From contig NZ_SNYV01000018.1 in the NCBI RefSeq assembly GCF_004363245.1, positions 186,001-250,000 of the forward strand: DNA of 64,000 nucleotides, in the 5' to 3' direction. Shown here piece after piece: positions 16,879 to 26,720 of this stretch. Made by a program: the position numbers and the translations under genes. Within the stretch, counting starts at the first letter, position 1. Every line of letters starts with the position of its first letter. The notes under the pieces are model-generated. The model saw nothing but the letters and a program-made list of their open reading frames with translations. It did no database searches and had not been told where the DNA came from. Source of the DNA: Sphingobacterium yanglingense (GTDB lineage: Bacteria > Bacteroidota > Bacteroidia > Sphingobacteriales > Sphingobacteriaceae).

Positions 16879-17643
16879 TTATCTTATTTTTAGTTTTTTC
16901 TTGGCTTGTCTGATTTTTGTTTGTTCTTCTTTTTTCCTTATGGCATCAACTTTTGTCTTGATCCAATCGGCATCTTTGGGATAGACCGTCGCTATATTTC
17001 TGTTTGACTGTACATATTTATCTAAGTATTTTACTGGGGATTGCCTGTTTTTAATCGCTAATCCAACAGGGTCTAACCTAGATACAGCGGATATTCTTAT
17101 CAGCATAGCATCATTAGGCGCATTCTCATAATCTTTTAAACTGATGCTCTCACCCGTTTTTTCCTGATAGAGACAATACAAATCTTCGCCCTTTGCATCT
17201 TTGGAAAATATATCCAAATCGATGTCTGGAAATTGCTTATTTTCACTTATCAGCTGATTTCTATTAATATTCACAGCGTATGGTTTGCCATTGATGCTTA
17301 CAATAGGTATATTTCCCTTCAATCTTTCTATTATTCCCCGCTCTTGAACTTTCAATAACGTAATGGAAGAAAGGCTTTGCTGATCCATCCTGATTTTGTA
17401 CATTTTTGCGATAGCATCCGGATCAAATTCGATAAGCGAAGGAAATTTTATAACTTCCATTGCAGTACTTTTTGAAGACGGATGTGCAATGTTTTTCGAC
17501 ACAGGATCGTAGCGGAAAGAATACTCACAGTTCATGTACATCATTTTATCGAGTGATATAGTATTATTGGGATTTGTTTTTTCTACCAATTGATCGCTTG
17601 CCGTATCGACAACAAAAGTTGTCCCCATAATCTCCATTTCCAT
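16879..17643 (-). CDS. Hypothetical protein downstream of TraE
   Basis: A 254-residue soluble protein (MEMEIMGTTFVVDTASDQLV...). The middle contains ERLKGNIPIVSINGKPYAVN, and the C-terminus is strongly basic (VDAIRKKEEQTKIRQAKKKL KIR), suggesting nucleic acid or membrane-surface contact. It is encoded 15 bp after traE, within the operon. I do not recognise a family. Similar-sized unnamed genes occur at this place in sphingobacterial and flavobacterial conjugative elements, as far as I recall. Confidence 0.65.
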   Translation of the reverse strand: MEMEIMGTTFVVDTASDQLVEKTNPNNTISLDKMMYMNCEYSFRYDPVSKNIAHPSSKSTAMEVIKFPSLIEFDPDAIAKMYKIRMDQQSLSSITLLKVQERGIIERLKGNIPIVSINGKPYAVNINRNQLISENKQFPDIDLDIFSKDAKGEDLYCLYQEKTGESISLKDYENAPNDAMLIRISAVSRLDPVGLAIKNRQSPVKYLDKYVQSNRNIATVYPKDADWIKTKVDAIRKKEEQTKIRQAKKKLKIR

Positions 17644-17658
17644 ACCTGTGAATATTTA

Positions 17659-17994
17659 CTAAACCCCGAAAAAACTTTTAATGATTACCGATACTACAAC
17701 CAAAAATATACAACTCCCGAACCAGCTTGCGGCGACTTTCGACGTATCTTGGTCGCCTTGACTCCATTTTGTATATACCTTAACAGCACCGATCAATCCG
17801 ACGAGCGCACCTATTGCCAGCATCAGTTGAGTACCGACTTCAAAGTAACCTCGAACTTGTGTGTTTGCTGTCTGAATACCCGAACGTCCATCTTGTGCAT
17901 ACAACAATTCACCGACATGCACCATAGCTAAAAAAAGAACACATGCCTTCCATTTCACACAGTGGAATACTGCTTTCACACTCACTACTTTCAT
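17659..17994 (-). CDS. traE: Conjugative transposon protein TraE (DUF4134)
   Basis: A 111-residue protein with an N-terminal signal-like segment and two further hydrophobic helices: VGTQLMLAIGALVGLIGAVK, then SWFGSCIFLVVVSVIIKSFF. The Gly-rich pair and GIQTANTQVRGYFEVGTQL identify DUF4134 (TraE), a VirB2-like pilin or channel subunit. It is the first recognised structural gene in the minus-strand operon. Confidence 0.92.
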   Translation of the reverse strand: MKVVSVKAVFHCVKWKACVLFLAMVHVGELLYAQDGRSGIQTANTQVRGYFEVGTQLMLAIGALVGLIGAVKVYTKWSQGDQDTSKVAASWFGSCIFLVVVSVIIKSFFGV

Positions 17995-18139
17995 TTCTCA
18001 CATTTTTATATTAAACACTTTCCTTTTTCTAAGCAAAAAATGAAGGGGCAACCATATCCTAACCCCACTTTCACAATTCCCAGGTTGCCCACTTCAAAAA
18101 CTGACCACACGCTACCACCAACTACCTCAATCAACCAAC

Positions 18140-18601
18140 TCAAAGCGTGCCGTCATCACTGTGCGATACATGATCCAACATCATCTCAACCTCATCCTCT
18201 TCCAGTTGTATCGCACAAATTTCGTTGGCATTATAGATGATAAAGTTGATTAGTGCGTACCGGAAAGCAGGCTTCTGTAGCCCAGAGTAGCTTCTGACCA
18301 TATGGGATATTGCGTTCAACAATTCTGCTTTGGTCTGACCTTTTCCGCCTGCTTCCAATACGTCTTTTTTCAACATCTGCACCAATTCTTCCAGCTCCTT
18401 TATTTCGTTCTCTTCATCAGCGATTTCTTCATCAGGTATCTGAAGATCACTACCTACATTCCTTTTTATATCTTTCTCTGATCCTATAATTTTGGTAGGA
18501 TCAATCTTAAACCTGATGATAATGACTGCGTAATAGATTACGATCGCTATGCCTAAAAAGAGCAGTAATTCCATCCATGAAATGTTTTCCAATAAATTCA
18601 T
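18140..18601 (-). CDS. Membrane-anchored acidic protein, first gene of tra operon
   Basis: A 153-residue protein with one N-terminal membrane anchor (about residues 10-28, MELLLFLGIAIVIYYAVIII) and a Glu/Asp-rich cytoplasmic helix (DEEIADEENEIKELEELVQM), followed by a helical domain ending EEDEVEMMLDHVSHSDDGTL. It opens the transfer operon, 145 bp before traE. It resembles in position the unnamed small genes ahead of traE in related elements. It may be a coupling or regulatory subunit; no motif decides. Confidence 0.6.
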   Translation of the reverse strand: MNLLENISWMELLLFLGIAIVIYYAVIIIRFKIDPTKIIGSEKDIKRNVGSDLQIPDEEIADEENEIKELEELVQMLKKDVLEAGGKGQTKAELLNAISHMVRSYSGLQKPAFRYALINFIIYNANEICAIQLEEDEVEMMLDHVSHSDDGTL

Positions 18602-18780
18602 CTTTTTATATCCTTTTGTCTGTTAGCAAAGTTGCAGGCAATTGAGAGTTAATATTTACACCTAAGATGTACCTACCAATTATTTTTTTGACAGCATGCA
18701 AATGGTATCAGGTAATGCTAATTGTGGTATTTTGTATCTCTACACCACGTATTTGGATAAGTCATTCAAATAGAAATAAA

Positions 18781-18810
18781 AAAAGAGTAGGATTTGGTAA
18801 CTACTCTTTT
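18781..18810 (-). terminator. Terminator after rteC
   Basis: Perfect inverted repeat AAAAGAGTAG / CTACTCTTTT with a 10-base loop. It is flanked by A/T runs on both sides and lies about 30 bp downstream of the rteC stop on the minus strand, before the tra operon. It would insulate tra transcription from rteC transcription. Confidence 0.7.
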
Positions 18811-18838
18811 TACTAAATAGATAACAAATGATTTTTTA

Positions 18839-19678
18839 CTATTGTATATCCACTTCATCCATATAATTTTCAAGACTTTTTATGAGCGAATGTAAATAAG
18901 GCGTTCGGTCCTTTTTTCTGATTCTCATAGATTGAACCGAGCGGTACACATTTCCAAGATCGACTTCAAAAAGCTTCTCAAAGTTTTCGACTAGTTTTGC
19001 AAAACTAATGTGACCGTTATTAATGCTTTTGTTTGAATGAACTGCTAACAACAGCTCTATAAGGGCGGATTTTTTATCACTCCATTTTAAATTAATATTT
19101 TCCATCTTGTTGGGACGAATAAAGTATTCTCCATTTTCTACCATGTTGAGCGATAAGGTAACGTGATCGCGTAACAATTCATATGCCTGTATCATGGCTA
19201 ACTTATAACTGAATACAGTACTAAATCGCAAATCAAGATCGAGCGAATATTCTGGATGGTTAGGTATAAGACTTAATGATCTTGTGAAGTATATGTGATC
19301 ATTCTCCGTATAGTTCATTTTGTAGTAATTGTATAATGCACGGTGATGTTCGAAAAAATTAGCGTAGGTATAAAGTGTGTGCATGTGGTAGTGAAGCATT
19401 CCTTCTTTTGCGATAGGCATATTAGCTTCGAAAAAATACAACCCTTGATAATACATCAATTCACGCTGAAACTGTGGTTTGTAAACCTTAAAAAAGCTAA
19501 TTTCTTCTTCAATATCATTAAAATCGTAGTGAAGAATAAAACTTTTCAAGTCCTTTAAATTTTCTTCAATCACGTTATAAGACCAGCAGTATCGTTGTAA
19601 CTCATTTTCGGATTTTGATTGAACTACGTTCAATTCATTCAACATTTTATTATGTAGTGTATCGCAATACTGTTTCAT
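18839..19678 (-). CDS. rteC: RteC-type regulator of excision and transfer
   Basis: A 279-residue protein of the RteC family. The N-terminal part is helical (MKQYCDTLHNKMLNELNVVQ...), the centre contains QRELMYYQGLYFFEANMPIA, and the C-terminus has the RteC signature of a winged-helix-like region ending GNVYRSVQSMRIRKKDRTPY then LHSLIKSLENYM. In CTnDOT, RteC activates the excision genes under RteA/RteB control. Here no rteA or rteB is seen, so its control must differ. It is separated from the tra operon by a terminator and stands alone. Confidence 0.88.
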   Translation of the reverse strand: MKQYCDTLHNKMLNELNVVQSKSENELQRYCWSYNVIEENLKDLKSFILHYDFNDIEEEISFFKVYKPQFQRELMYYQGLYFFEANMPIAKEGMLHYHMHTLYTYANFFEHHRALYNYYKMNYTENDHIYFTRSLSLIPNHPEYSLDLDLRFSTVFSYKLAMIQAYELLRDHVTLSLNMVENGEYFIRPNKMENINLKWSDKKSALIELLLAVHSNKSINNGHISFAKLVENFEKLFEVDLGNVYRSVQSMRIRKKDRTPYLHSLIKSLENYMDEVDIQ

Positions 19679-19862
19679 AGATTTAATGTTTAGTGTTCAG
19701 AAAAAGTTTTTACACAAAGAAATTCTGTAACCAATTTATATACAAGTACAATATTTCGGCGTACCCTACTGTACCCTGTTAGTATTTCGCCACCTCTAAA
19801 GTGCTGAATCTATTGTAATTACAAATTATAATACAGTAATTTGTGTTACTAATAGATAAATT

Positions 19863-20459
19863 ATGACGTATAGTGTCTATAGCGACAAGGAATTATTATT
19901 GAGATTGCAACAAGGTGATCATTCTGCTTTTGATATTATATACGACTTATACAAACGTAGGTTAGCAGGTAATTTGCTCAGGCTGTTGAAGTCCGACGAA
20001 CTTGTAGATGATGTATTGCAGGAACTATTCGCCAATGTATGGCAGCATAGAAAAAATATTGATACCGACCGTCCCATTAAATCATACCTATTTCAGATTG
20101 GTAGAAATCTTTGTGTAGATATATTCAGAAGAGCAGCAAGGGATCAGGTCTATTTTCAATATCTTAAAGAAAATTTTGAGGAAGGTTATATGGTGCTGGA
20201 AGAAACGCTGATCAAAAATGAACAGCCCCAGTTATTGGAAAAGGCAATATCAACTTTAAGCCCTCAGCGGCAAAATATTTTCAGACTTTGTAGGTTAGAA
20301 GGTAAGTCCTATAAAGAAGTTGCCAAAATTTTAGGAATTTCAACAGCCACCATCAATGCACATATAACCATAGCGAACAAACAGGTTAGAGACTATGTGC
20401 TAAACAATAAAGATATTGTATATATCGCACTCACGGTATTAACAGCACAAGATATTTAA
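19863..20459 (+). CDS. ECF sigma factor (Bacteroidota FecI-like family)
   Basis: A 198-residue extracytoplasmic-function sigma factor. Region 2 (about 18-90) includes LLKSDELVDDVLQELFANVW and YLFQIGRNLCVDIFRR. Region 4 (about 120-180) includes LSPQRQNIFRLCRLEGKSYK, then EVAKILGISTATINAHI. It is followed by a FecR gene and a SusC receptor with an STN domain, the standard trans-envelope signalling trio. It would be held by FecR and released when the receptor binds its ligand, then transcribe this locus. Confidence 0.93.
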   Translation: MTYSVYSDKELLLRLQQGDHSAFDIIYDLYKRRLAGNLLRLLKSDELVDDVLQELFANVWQHRKNIDTDRPIKSYLFQIGRNLCVDIFRRAARDQVYFQYLKENFEEGYMVLEETLIKNEQPQLLEKAISTLSPQRQNIFRLCRLEGKSYKEVAKILGISTATINAHITIANKQVRDYVLNNKDIVYIALTVLTAQDI

Positions 20460-20544
20460 ATCTATTTTATTTTTTTTCGTATTGGACTAATTGTTTTTTT
20501 GATCTCAAGCGTATTAGCTGATTAAAGGAGCAAAATAAAAAACT

Positions 20545-21726
20545 ATGGCTAATACCGAGGATAGAAAAATAGAACTGTTCAAAAAGTATCTCAACAATGC
20601 GTACACGGATGACGAGCTGAGGGAGCTTTTGGATTATTTCGGAGAGAACGAAAGCAATTTATCCCTAAAAGAACGGATCGAAGAAGAATTGGCGAACGAT
20701 CATTTTACCGATGTGCAGGAAAAGCGTATCGATAGCATATTGCAAAGGAATGATCCGATCATTAAAAATATTCCTCAACGCAAAAAAATCAGTACGGTGC
20801 GATTAGCCGCAGTAATCTCCATAGCGGCAATGTTGATCCTAGTTCCGATCTTTTCCATTTTGTTTATGAAGAAAGGCAGTACTGACACACATATTTCTAC
20901 ATCCAAGTATGGCGATGATATTTTACCTGACACTGTAGCCAAGCTGGTATCAAGTAGTGGGCAGCAGTTGTTGTTGGATGACTTAGGTGCTGACAGTATA
21001 TTATATATAGACGGCATGCGTCTACAAAAGGATAGTGATGGTATGTTAACCTATTCCATCAGTCCTGAGAATAATAACAGTGAAAACTTATTGAATACGA
21101 TACAGACAGCCTCTGGCGGTATGTATAAGATAAAATTAGCCGATCAAACAGTCGTAACGCTCAATGGCAGTTCTACTTTGAGATTTCCCGTTGCCTTTAA
21201 TAGCCTACAGCGCAAGGTGATACTGACAGGAGAAGCTTTCTTTGATGTTGCGCACGAAAAGGATAAACCATTTATAGTTGAGACAAAAAATCAAGAAGTA
21301 CTGGTGCTGGGAACACAGTTCAATGTAAAAGCTTATGCGGATGATAGGGAGACCTTGACCACACTGGCACAAGGTAGTGTGCAGGTCAATGATGTAAGCA
21401 ATAGTAATTTTGTCAGGTTACAACCTGGGCAACAGAGTATACTCACAGGAGGTAAATTCAGTACCCGACAGGTCAATCTATTGGAGTATCTGGCATGGAA
21501 AGACAATATGTTCATCTTTCATCACCAGAAGCTAGGAACGATCATGAAGGAATTAGCACGCTATTACAATTTTGAACTAGACCCTAATTCCGTTTCTACT
21601 GATCAACTATTCTTTATTGAAATCAAAAGGTCAACCCGACTATCTGAAATTTTAGAATTGATGGAGGTTGTCTCGGATATAAATTTCGAAATCAAAGGAA
21701 GGAGGGTGAAAATAACAGAAAAATAA
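20545..21726 (+). CDS. FecR-type anti-sigma factor
   Basis: A 393-residue protein. The cytoplasmic N-terminus (about 1-85) would bind the sigma factor. A single membrane segment follows (about 87-108, LAAVISIAAMLILVPIFSIL), then a FecR domain (about 180-280, with TVVTLNGSSTLRFPVAFNSL and VILTGEAFFDVAHEKDKPFI), and a DUF4974 domain at the C-terminus (about 315-390, KLGTIMKELARYYNFELDPN). It lies 85 bp after the sigma gene. It transmits the signal from the STN domain of the receptor encoded next. Confidence 0.93.
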   Translation: MANTEDRKIELFKKYLNNAYTDDELRELLDYFGENESNLSLKERIEEELANDHFTDVQEKRIDSILQRNDPIIKNIPQRKKISTVRLAAVISIAAMLILVPIFSILFMKKGSTDTHISTSKYGDDILPDTVAKLVSSSGQQLLLDDLGADSILYIDGMRLQKDSDGMLTYSISPENNNSENLLNTIQTASGGMYKIKLADQTVVTLNGSSTLRFPVAFNSLQRKVILTGEAFFDVAHEKDKPFIVETKNQEVLVLGTQFNVKAYADDRETLTTLAQGSVQVNDVSNSNFVRLQPGQQSILTGGKFSTRQVNLLEYLAWKDNMFIFHHQKLGTIMKELARYYNFELDPNSVSTDQLFFIEIKRSTRLSEILELMEVVSDINFEIKGRRVKITEK

Positions 21727-21827
21727 AAGCTATAAAGAAACCAGAGGTGCGACAACACCTCTGGCAAAGTAAGAATTAACAATTACCTCGACAGTAATTT
21801 AATATTAACCTTAACTAACACAAATGT

Positions 21828-24800
21828 ATGAATAATTACTATTCATTGGTCGGCTATATAAAAAATCATATCCGACGAAAGAGCTACTTCAACCTAATGA
21901 AGATGAAACTCACGATTATTATATCGATACTTTTTACGCTACAATGCTTTGCCAAAGCAAGTGGACAGATTACGCTTTCTTTTCAGCAGGCAAATCTTGA
22001 GGAAGTGATTAGCAGTATACGACTACAAAGTGACTATAACTTTGTGATCAATTCGGCTGTAATAAAGGATGCACCAAGAGTTTCTGTACAGCTACACAAT
22101 GCCACACTACAAGAAACATTGGATAAAGTATTGCTGCCTATCAATCTTAACTATACCTTCAAAGGGAAGTCCATTATCATCAGTAAGAAAGCTGAACGCA
22201 CACAACCTAAAAAAGACCAACAACGCCCGATACATGGGCAGGTCACCGATAGCATAGGAAGACCATTGCAGGGTGTGACGGTTTCCGTTGGCCAGCAGGC
22301 TTTGCAAACGGTAACCGATCGTGACGGAAAGTTTCATTTTACGAATGTTGAAGAAGGAACGATGCTCACTTTTCGCTTACTTGGCTATGCCACTCAACAA
22401 AAGATAGCAACATATGGAGATAATAACATTATATTGAAAGAAGTACTTTCATCTATAACAGAAGTAAATGTTATCTCTACAGGTTTTCAGAGTATACCCA
22501 AAGAACGAGCAACGGGATCGTTTGAATTTGTAGACAATGAAGCTATCAACAGAAGGGTATCGACCAATGTCATTGACCGCTTGGAAGGGATTACGAACGG
22601 ACTGCTCTTTAATCACAATCCCAAAGGTGCAGGTCTACGATCCAATATCAAGATCAGGGGCGAAAGCACGATCTATGCCAATGACAAACCTTTGATCATT
22701 CTGGACAATTTCGAATTTCAGGGCAATCTATCTGATATCAATCCCAATGATATCGAAAACATCACCGTACTGAAGGATGCCGCAGCAGCCAGTATATGGG
22801 GGGCGAAATCTGGAAATGGCGTAATCGTGCTGACGACAAAAAAGGGAAAGCTGGACAGCGCACCGAAGGTCGCACTGAACTCTAACGTCACGGTCGGCAA
22901 TAAACCTGATCTATTCTATGGCAGGCAGCTTGGACCAAAGGAATACATCGAAATCGAAAAGTTTCTTTTTGCTCAGGGGTATTACGACAGTCAGATCATT
23001 TCTCCGCAAATGACCGCCTTGACACCAGCGGTAGAGCTGATGCTACAGAACAGAAACAATACACTATCTGATGATGAGCTGCAAAGACAGCTGACTGAAC
23101 TAGGTCAGCACGATGTACGCAACGATTTTCTCAATCATTTTTACCGACAAAGCCAAAACCAACAATATGCGCTAAATATATCTGGTGGTGGAAGCAATAA
23201 TAGATACTATATATCAGGAGGATATGACAAGAACTTAAATAGCCTGGTCAGAAACGATTATGAACGTGTCACGCTAAATGCCAATAACACGGTTAGCCTA
23301 TTGAAAAACAAACTCGATATATCCACTGCTGTATACTATGCACAGACAAAGGATAGACAAAATAATACGGGTAGTGTAACCTTCGGGTTGACACCGATCC
23401 TCTATCCATATGCGCAGCTAGTGGATCAGCAGGGCAATGCGCTACCTGTTGACAAATTACGGAGGGAATATATAGAAAGCATGGCAGGTACTGGATTATT
23501 GGACTGGAATTACAGACCGCTGGATGAGATCAATCTTGCAGACAACAGTACGACAAATAGCCGTTATCTGATCAATCTGGGATTGAATTATAAAATACTG
23601 AAAGGTTTGGATTTTGATCTCAAGTATCAATATGGCAAGGGTACACTCAAAGGAAGAAACCACCAAAGTGAGGAGACATATTTCACCAGAAACTATATCA
23701 ACCAATTTTCTTCCATCAATGCCAGTACAGGAGCCATCACCAGACCTGTACCGCTAGGTGGCATATTGGACTTACGGGATGAAGAAAATAAATCCCAAAA
23801 TATCAGAACACAGCTCAATCTAAACAGATCATTTGGCACTGATCATGAGATCTCCGCCATAGCAGGTTTTGAGGTTTCGGATATAGGTAGAGATTGGCAT
23901 ACCAATCGGCTGTATGGCTACAAAGACGAGGTAACCAGTTTTGCACCGGTCAATCATATTACTTTCTTTCCCTACATTTACGGGACAACTAGCCAACGTA
24001 TAGACAATGGACAAACGATCAGTGGAGTGACGGACAGATATCGCTCTTACTATGCCAATGCTTCATACACGTATATAGATAAATATACCTTGAGTGGCAG
24101 CGTACGCAGGGACGAGAGCAATCTCTTTGGTGTACGTACCAATCAAAAGGGCGTACCGCTCTGGTCTATTGGTGCGAAATGGGATCTGCACAAGGAAAAC
24201 TTTTTTCAGGCGGACTGGATAGACAAATTATCCATCAGAACCACATACGGCTATAATGGTAATGTCGATAAGAATGTGACCGCATATTTAACAGGGTATA
24301 CATTGCCGAGTAATGTTTGGGGCAATCCATACACCATTATTTCAAATCCGCCAAACGAGGATTTGAGATGGGAACGAGTACAGATGGTCAATTTTGGAGC
24401 AGAGTTCGCCTTGTTCAACAACAGGCTATCAGGAAATGTGGAGTACTTTACCAAGCGTGGCAAAGACATCATGGGGGATGCGGAGCTTGCCCCATCTACA
24501 GGGATGTCACGTTACCGTGGCAACTCCGCCAACATTAAAGGGCATGGTATGGATGTATCCATCACATCTAAAAATCTTATAGGCAATTTCTCCTGGCAGA
24601 CCACAGCGATGTACAACAATACTTTCACTACGGTAAGCAAATACCTGATGGACTATACCACGGCAAGTGCATACGTAACAGATGGTATTCAAAACCCGAT
24701 AGAGGATCGAGCATTATTCGCATTATACAGCTATAGATGGGGAGGTCTCAATAGTAGTGGTGATCCGCAGGGGTATCTGGACGGAGAGTTGTCTACCGAT

Positions 24801-25340
24801 TGGAGCGGCATAGCCGGATCACAAGATATAGATCAGATCGTCTATCATGGCGCAGCTAATCCCACTCACTTTGGTAGCCTGATGAATACCTTTTCATACA
24901 AGAATATCACTTTATCTTTTAATATACTCTATCAGTTTGGTTTCTATTTTCGAAGACCAGCACTGTTGTACGCTGATTTATTGAGCAGAATTTCATTGGG
25001 CGATATTGAGTACAATGACCGCTGGCAACAGGCAGGCGACGAGAGCAGAACCCATGTACCTGCTATGGTGTATCCCACAGATTTCAATCGGGATAGTTTT
25101 TACACCCGATCAGAGATCATGGTCGAGCGAGGCGATCATATCCGATTGCAGGATATACAGCTCGGTTATCAGCTACCTGCCAAGTTTCTGCAACGGATGC
25201 CAATAGCAGGGATCGGTGTGTATGGCTACGCAAACAATCTCGGTATACTCTGGCGCGCGAATAAACACAGTATCGACCCAGCCGCCAGTGCCTATCCGAT
25301 GCCTGCTACCTATGCAATTGGATTGAATGTTACATTTTAA
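21828..25340 (+). CDS. SusC/RagA TonB-dependent receptor with STN domain
   Basis: A 1170-residue outer-membrane receptor. A long N-terminal extension is followed by a signal peptide starting near MKMKLTIIISILFTL (about 23-48), an STN domain (about 50-118), a carboxypeptidase-regulatory-like domain (about 133-215), the plug with the SusC signature VLKDAAAASIWGAKSGNGVI, and a barrel ending in the aromatic residue of GLNVTF. The STN domain is the part that signals to FecR. It imports a ligand with SusD. The ligand cannot be told; no sugar-degrading enzyme is nearby. Base composition is richer in G and C than in the SusD gene that follows. Confidence 0.95.
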   Translation: MNNYYSLVGYIKNHIRRKSYFNLMKMKLTIIISILFTLQCFAKASGQITLSFQQANLEEVISSIRLQSDYNFVINSAVIKDAPRVSVQLHNATLQETLDKVLLPINLNYTFKGKSIIISKKAERTQPKKDQQRPIHGQVTDSIGRPLQGVTVSVGQQALQTVTDRDGKFHFTNVEEGTMLTFRLLGYATQQKIATYGDNNIILKEVLSSITEVNVISTGFQSIPKERATGSFEFVDNEAINRRVSTNVIDRLEGITNGLLFNHNPKGAGLRSNIKIRGESTIYANDKPLIILDNFEFQGNLSDINPNDIENITVLKDAAAASIWGAKSGNGVIVLTTKKGKLDSAPKVALNSNVTVGNKPDLFYGRQLGPKEYIEIEKFLFAQGYYDSQIISPQMTALTPAVELMLQNRNNTLSDDELQRQLTELGQHDVRNDFLNHFYRQSQNQQYALNISGGGSNNRYYISGGYDKNLNSLVRNDYERVTLNANNTVSLLKNKLDISTAVYYAQTKDRQNNTGSVTFGLTPILYPYAQLVDQQGNALPVDKLRREYIESMAGTGLLDWNYRPLDEINLADNSTTNSRYLINLGLNYKILKGLDFDLKYQYGKGTLKGRNHQSEETYFTRNYINQFSSINASTGAITRPVPLGGILDLRDEENKSQNIRTQLNLNRSFGTDHEISAIAGFEVSDIGRDWHTNRLYGYKDEVTSFAPVNHITFFPYIYGTTSQRIDNGQTISGVTDRYRSYYANASYTYIDKYTLSGSVRRDESNLFGVRTNQKGVPLWSIGAKWDLHKENFFQADWIDKLSIRTTYGYNGNVDKNVTAYLTGYTLPSNVWGNPYTIISNPPNEDLRWERVQMVNFGAEFALFNNRLSGNVEYFTKRGKDIMGDAELAPSTGMSRYRGNSANIKGHGMDVSITSKNLIGNFSWQTTAMYNNTFTTVSKYLMDYTTASAYVTDGIQNPIEDRALFALYSYRWGGLNSSGDPQGYLDGELSTDWSGIAGSQDIDQIVYHGAANPTHFGSLMNTFSYKNITLSFNILYQFGFYFRRPALLYADLLSRISLGDIEYNDRWQQAGDESRTHVPAMVYPTDFNRDSFYTRSEIMVERGDHIRLQDIQLGYQLPAKFLQRMPIAGIGVYGYANNLGILWRANKHSIDPAASAYPMPATYAIGLNVTF

Positions 25341-25345
25341 CCCCT

Positions 25346-26719
25346 ATGACTATGAAAGCTAAACTTTACCTTATAACGATTACAATTTTATTACAGCTAT
25401 CCTGTAGTGATGATTTTCTAAATGAAAAACCTCGAACATCATTGGTAGTACCACAATATGCAGCAGATTATTGGGCATTATTGGACAATGTGGATATTAT
25501 GCAGTTTACTCTTCCACTTGGTCATTTATCTTCTGACGAATATTATTATCAAACAGCCACTTGGAAAGCACAGTCACCAACCTCAAGAAACAGTTATATA
25601 TGGGCAAAAGATATTTATGAAAATGATGTCAGTGCATTTTGGAATAGGGTTTATCAACAGATATTTTATGCTAACTGTGTATTGGAAGGGATTGAGATTA
25701 ACAGAAAAAAAATTAATGATAATGAATACAACCTTCTAAAAGGCTCTGCTTTATTCAGCCGTGCTTATGCTTTTTTTAATGCGGTACAGACTTTTGCCAT
25801 GCCTTATAATGTGAACACGGCACAAAGTGATTTAGGCATTCCATTGCGTTTATCTCCTGATCTATCTATAGTTTCAAAAAGGTCGACAATACAGGAATGT
25901 TATGATCAAATTTTTAATGATTTGCTATCTGCGATAGAACTAGTTCCTACCCAAATTTCTGATAATAGAAGCCGTCCAAACAAACCTGCTGTGCTAGCAC
26001 TACTTTCTAGGATCTATCTTAGTATGGCTAAGTACGACATGGCAAGTAAATATGCAGAAGATTGCTTACTTATATATAATCAGTTATTGGATTTTAAAAC
26101 TTTAAACTTAACAGCCTCTACACCATTCACCAGAACTAACCCAGAAGTAATATATTATTCTTTTTTACACAACATAAGCATAGATCAAAATATGATGGTT
26201 GATGAATATCTTTTATCACTTTATCATTTAGATGATTTAAGAAAGCCTGCATTTTTCAGATCGAACCTACCAAATGCATACTACGCCAATGGATCATATA
26301 CACATGGGTCTAGATATCACTTTAGTGGGCTGGCAGTTGATGAAGTCATGCTCAATTTGGCTGAATGCTACGCACGAGATAATGAATTGGGAAAATCAAT
26401 GGAGCAGATAAACAGACTACTACGGTATCGCTATAAAAAAGATGGAAACGGAAATAGTACGTACACAGATCAAACTGCAAACGATAGAGAAACTGCTATA
26501 AATATTGTACTCGCAGAAAGAAGAAAGGAATTGATTTTTAGGGGTATTCGTTGGTTAGATTTACGCAGGCTTAACCAAGAAGCAGGCAGAGAAACTACAT
26601 TAAGTCGTACGATAGATGGACAAACATATACTTTGTCCGCAAATAGCCCAAACTATGCACTGCCGATTCCGCAAAACGAAATCAATATATCAGGTATTCA
26701 ACAAAATCAAAGAAATTAA
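25346..26719 (+). CDS. SusD/RagB surface lipoprotein
   Basis: A 457-residue lipoprotein. The signal peptide ends with the lipobox LQLSC (Cys about 20), followed by SDDFLNEKPRTSLVVPQYAA, the usual SusD start. TPR-like helices follow (YNLLKGSALFSRAYAFFNAV). The C-terminus has the conserved block LAERRKELIFRGIRWLDLRR and ends with ALPIPQNEINIS. It caps the SusC channel and captures the ligand at the cell surface. It starts 5 bp after the SusC stop. It is much more A/T-rich than the SusC gene. Confidence 0.93.
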   Translation: MTMKAKLYLITITILLQLSCSDDFLNEKPRTSLVVPQYAADYWALLDNVDIMQFTLPLGHLSSDEYYYQTATWKAQSPTSRNSYIWAKDIYENDVSAFWNRVYQQIFYANCVLEGIEINRKKINDNEYNLLKGSALFSRAYAFFNAVQTFAMPYNVNTAQSDLGIPLRLSPDLSIVSKRSTIQECYDQIFNDLLSAIELVPTQISDNRSRPNKPAVLALLSRIYLSMAKYDMASKYAEDCLLIYNQLLDFKTLNLTASTPFTRTNPEVIYYSFLHNISIDQNMMVDEYLLSLYHLDDLRKPAFFRSNLPNAYYANGSYTHGSRYHFSGLAVDEVMLNLAECYARDNELGKSMEQINRLLRYRYKKDGNGNSTYTDQTANDRETAINIVLAERRKELIFRGIRWLDLRRLNQEAGRETTLSRTIDGQTYTLSANSPNYALPIPQNEINISGIQQNQRN

Positions 26720-26720
26720 T

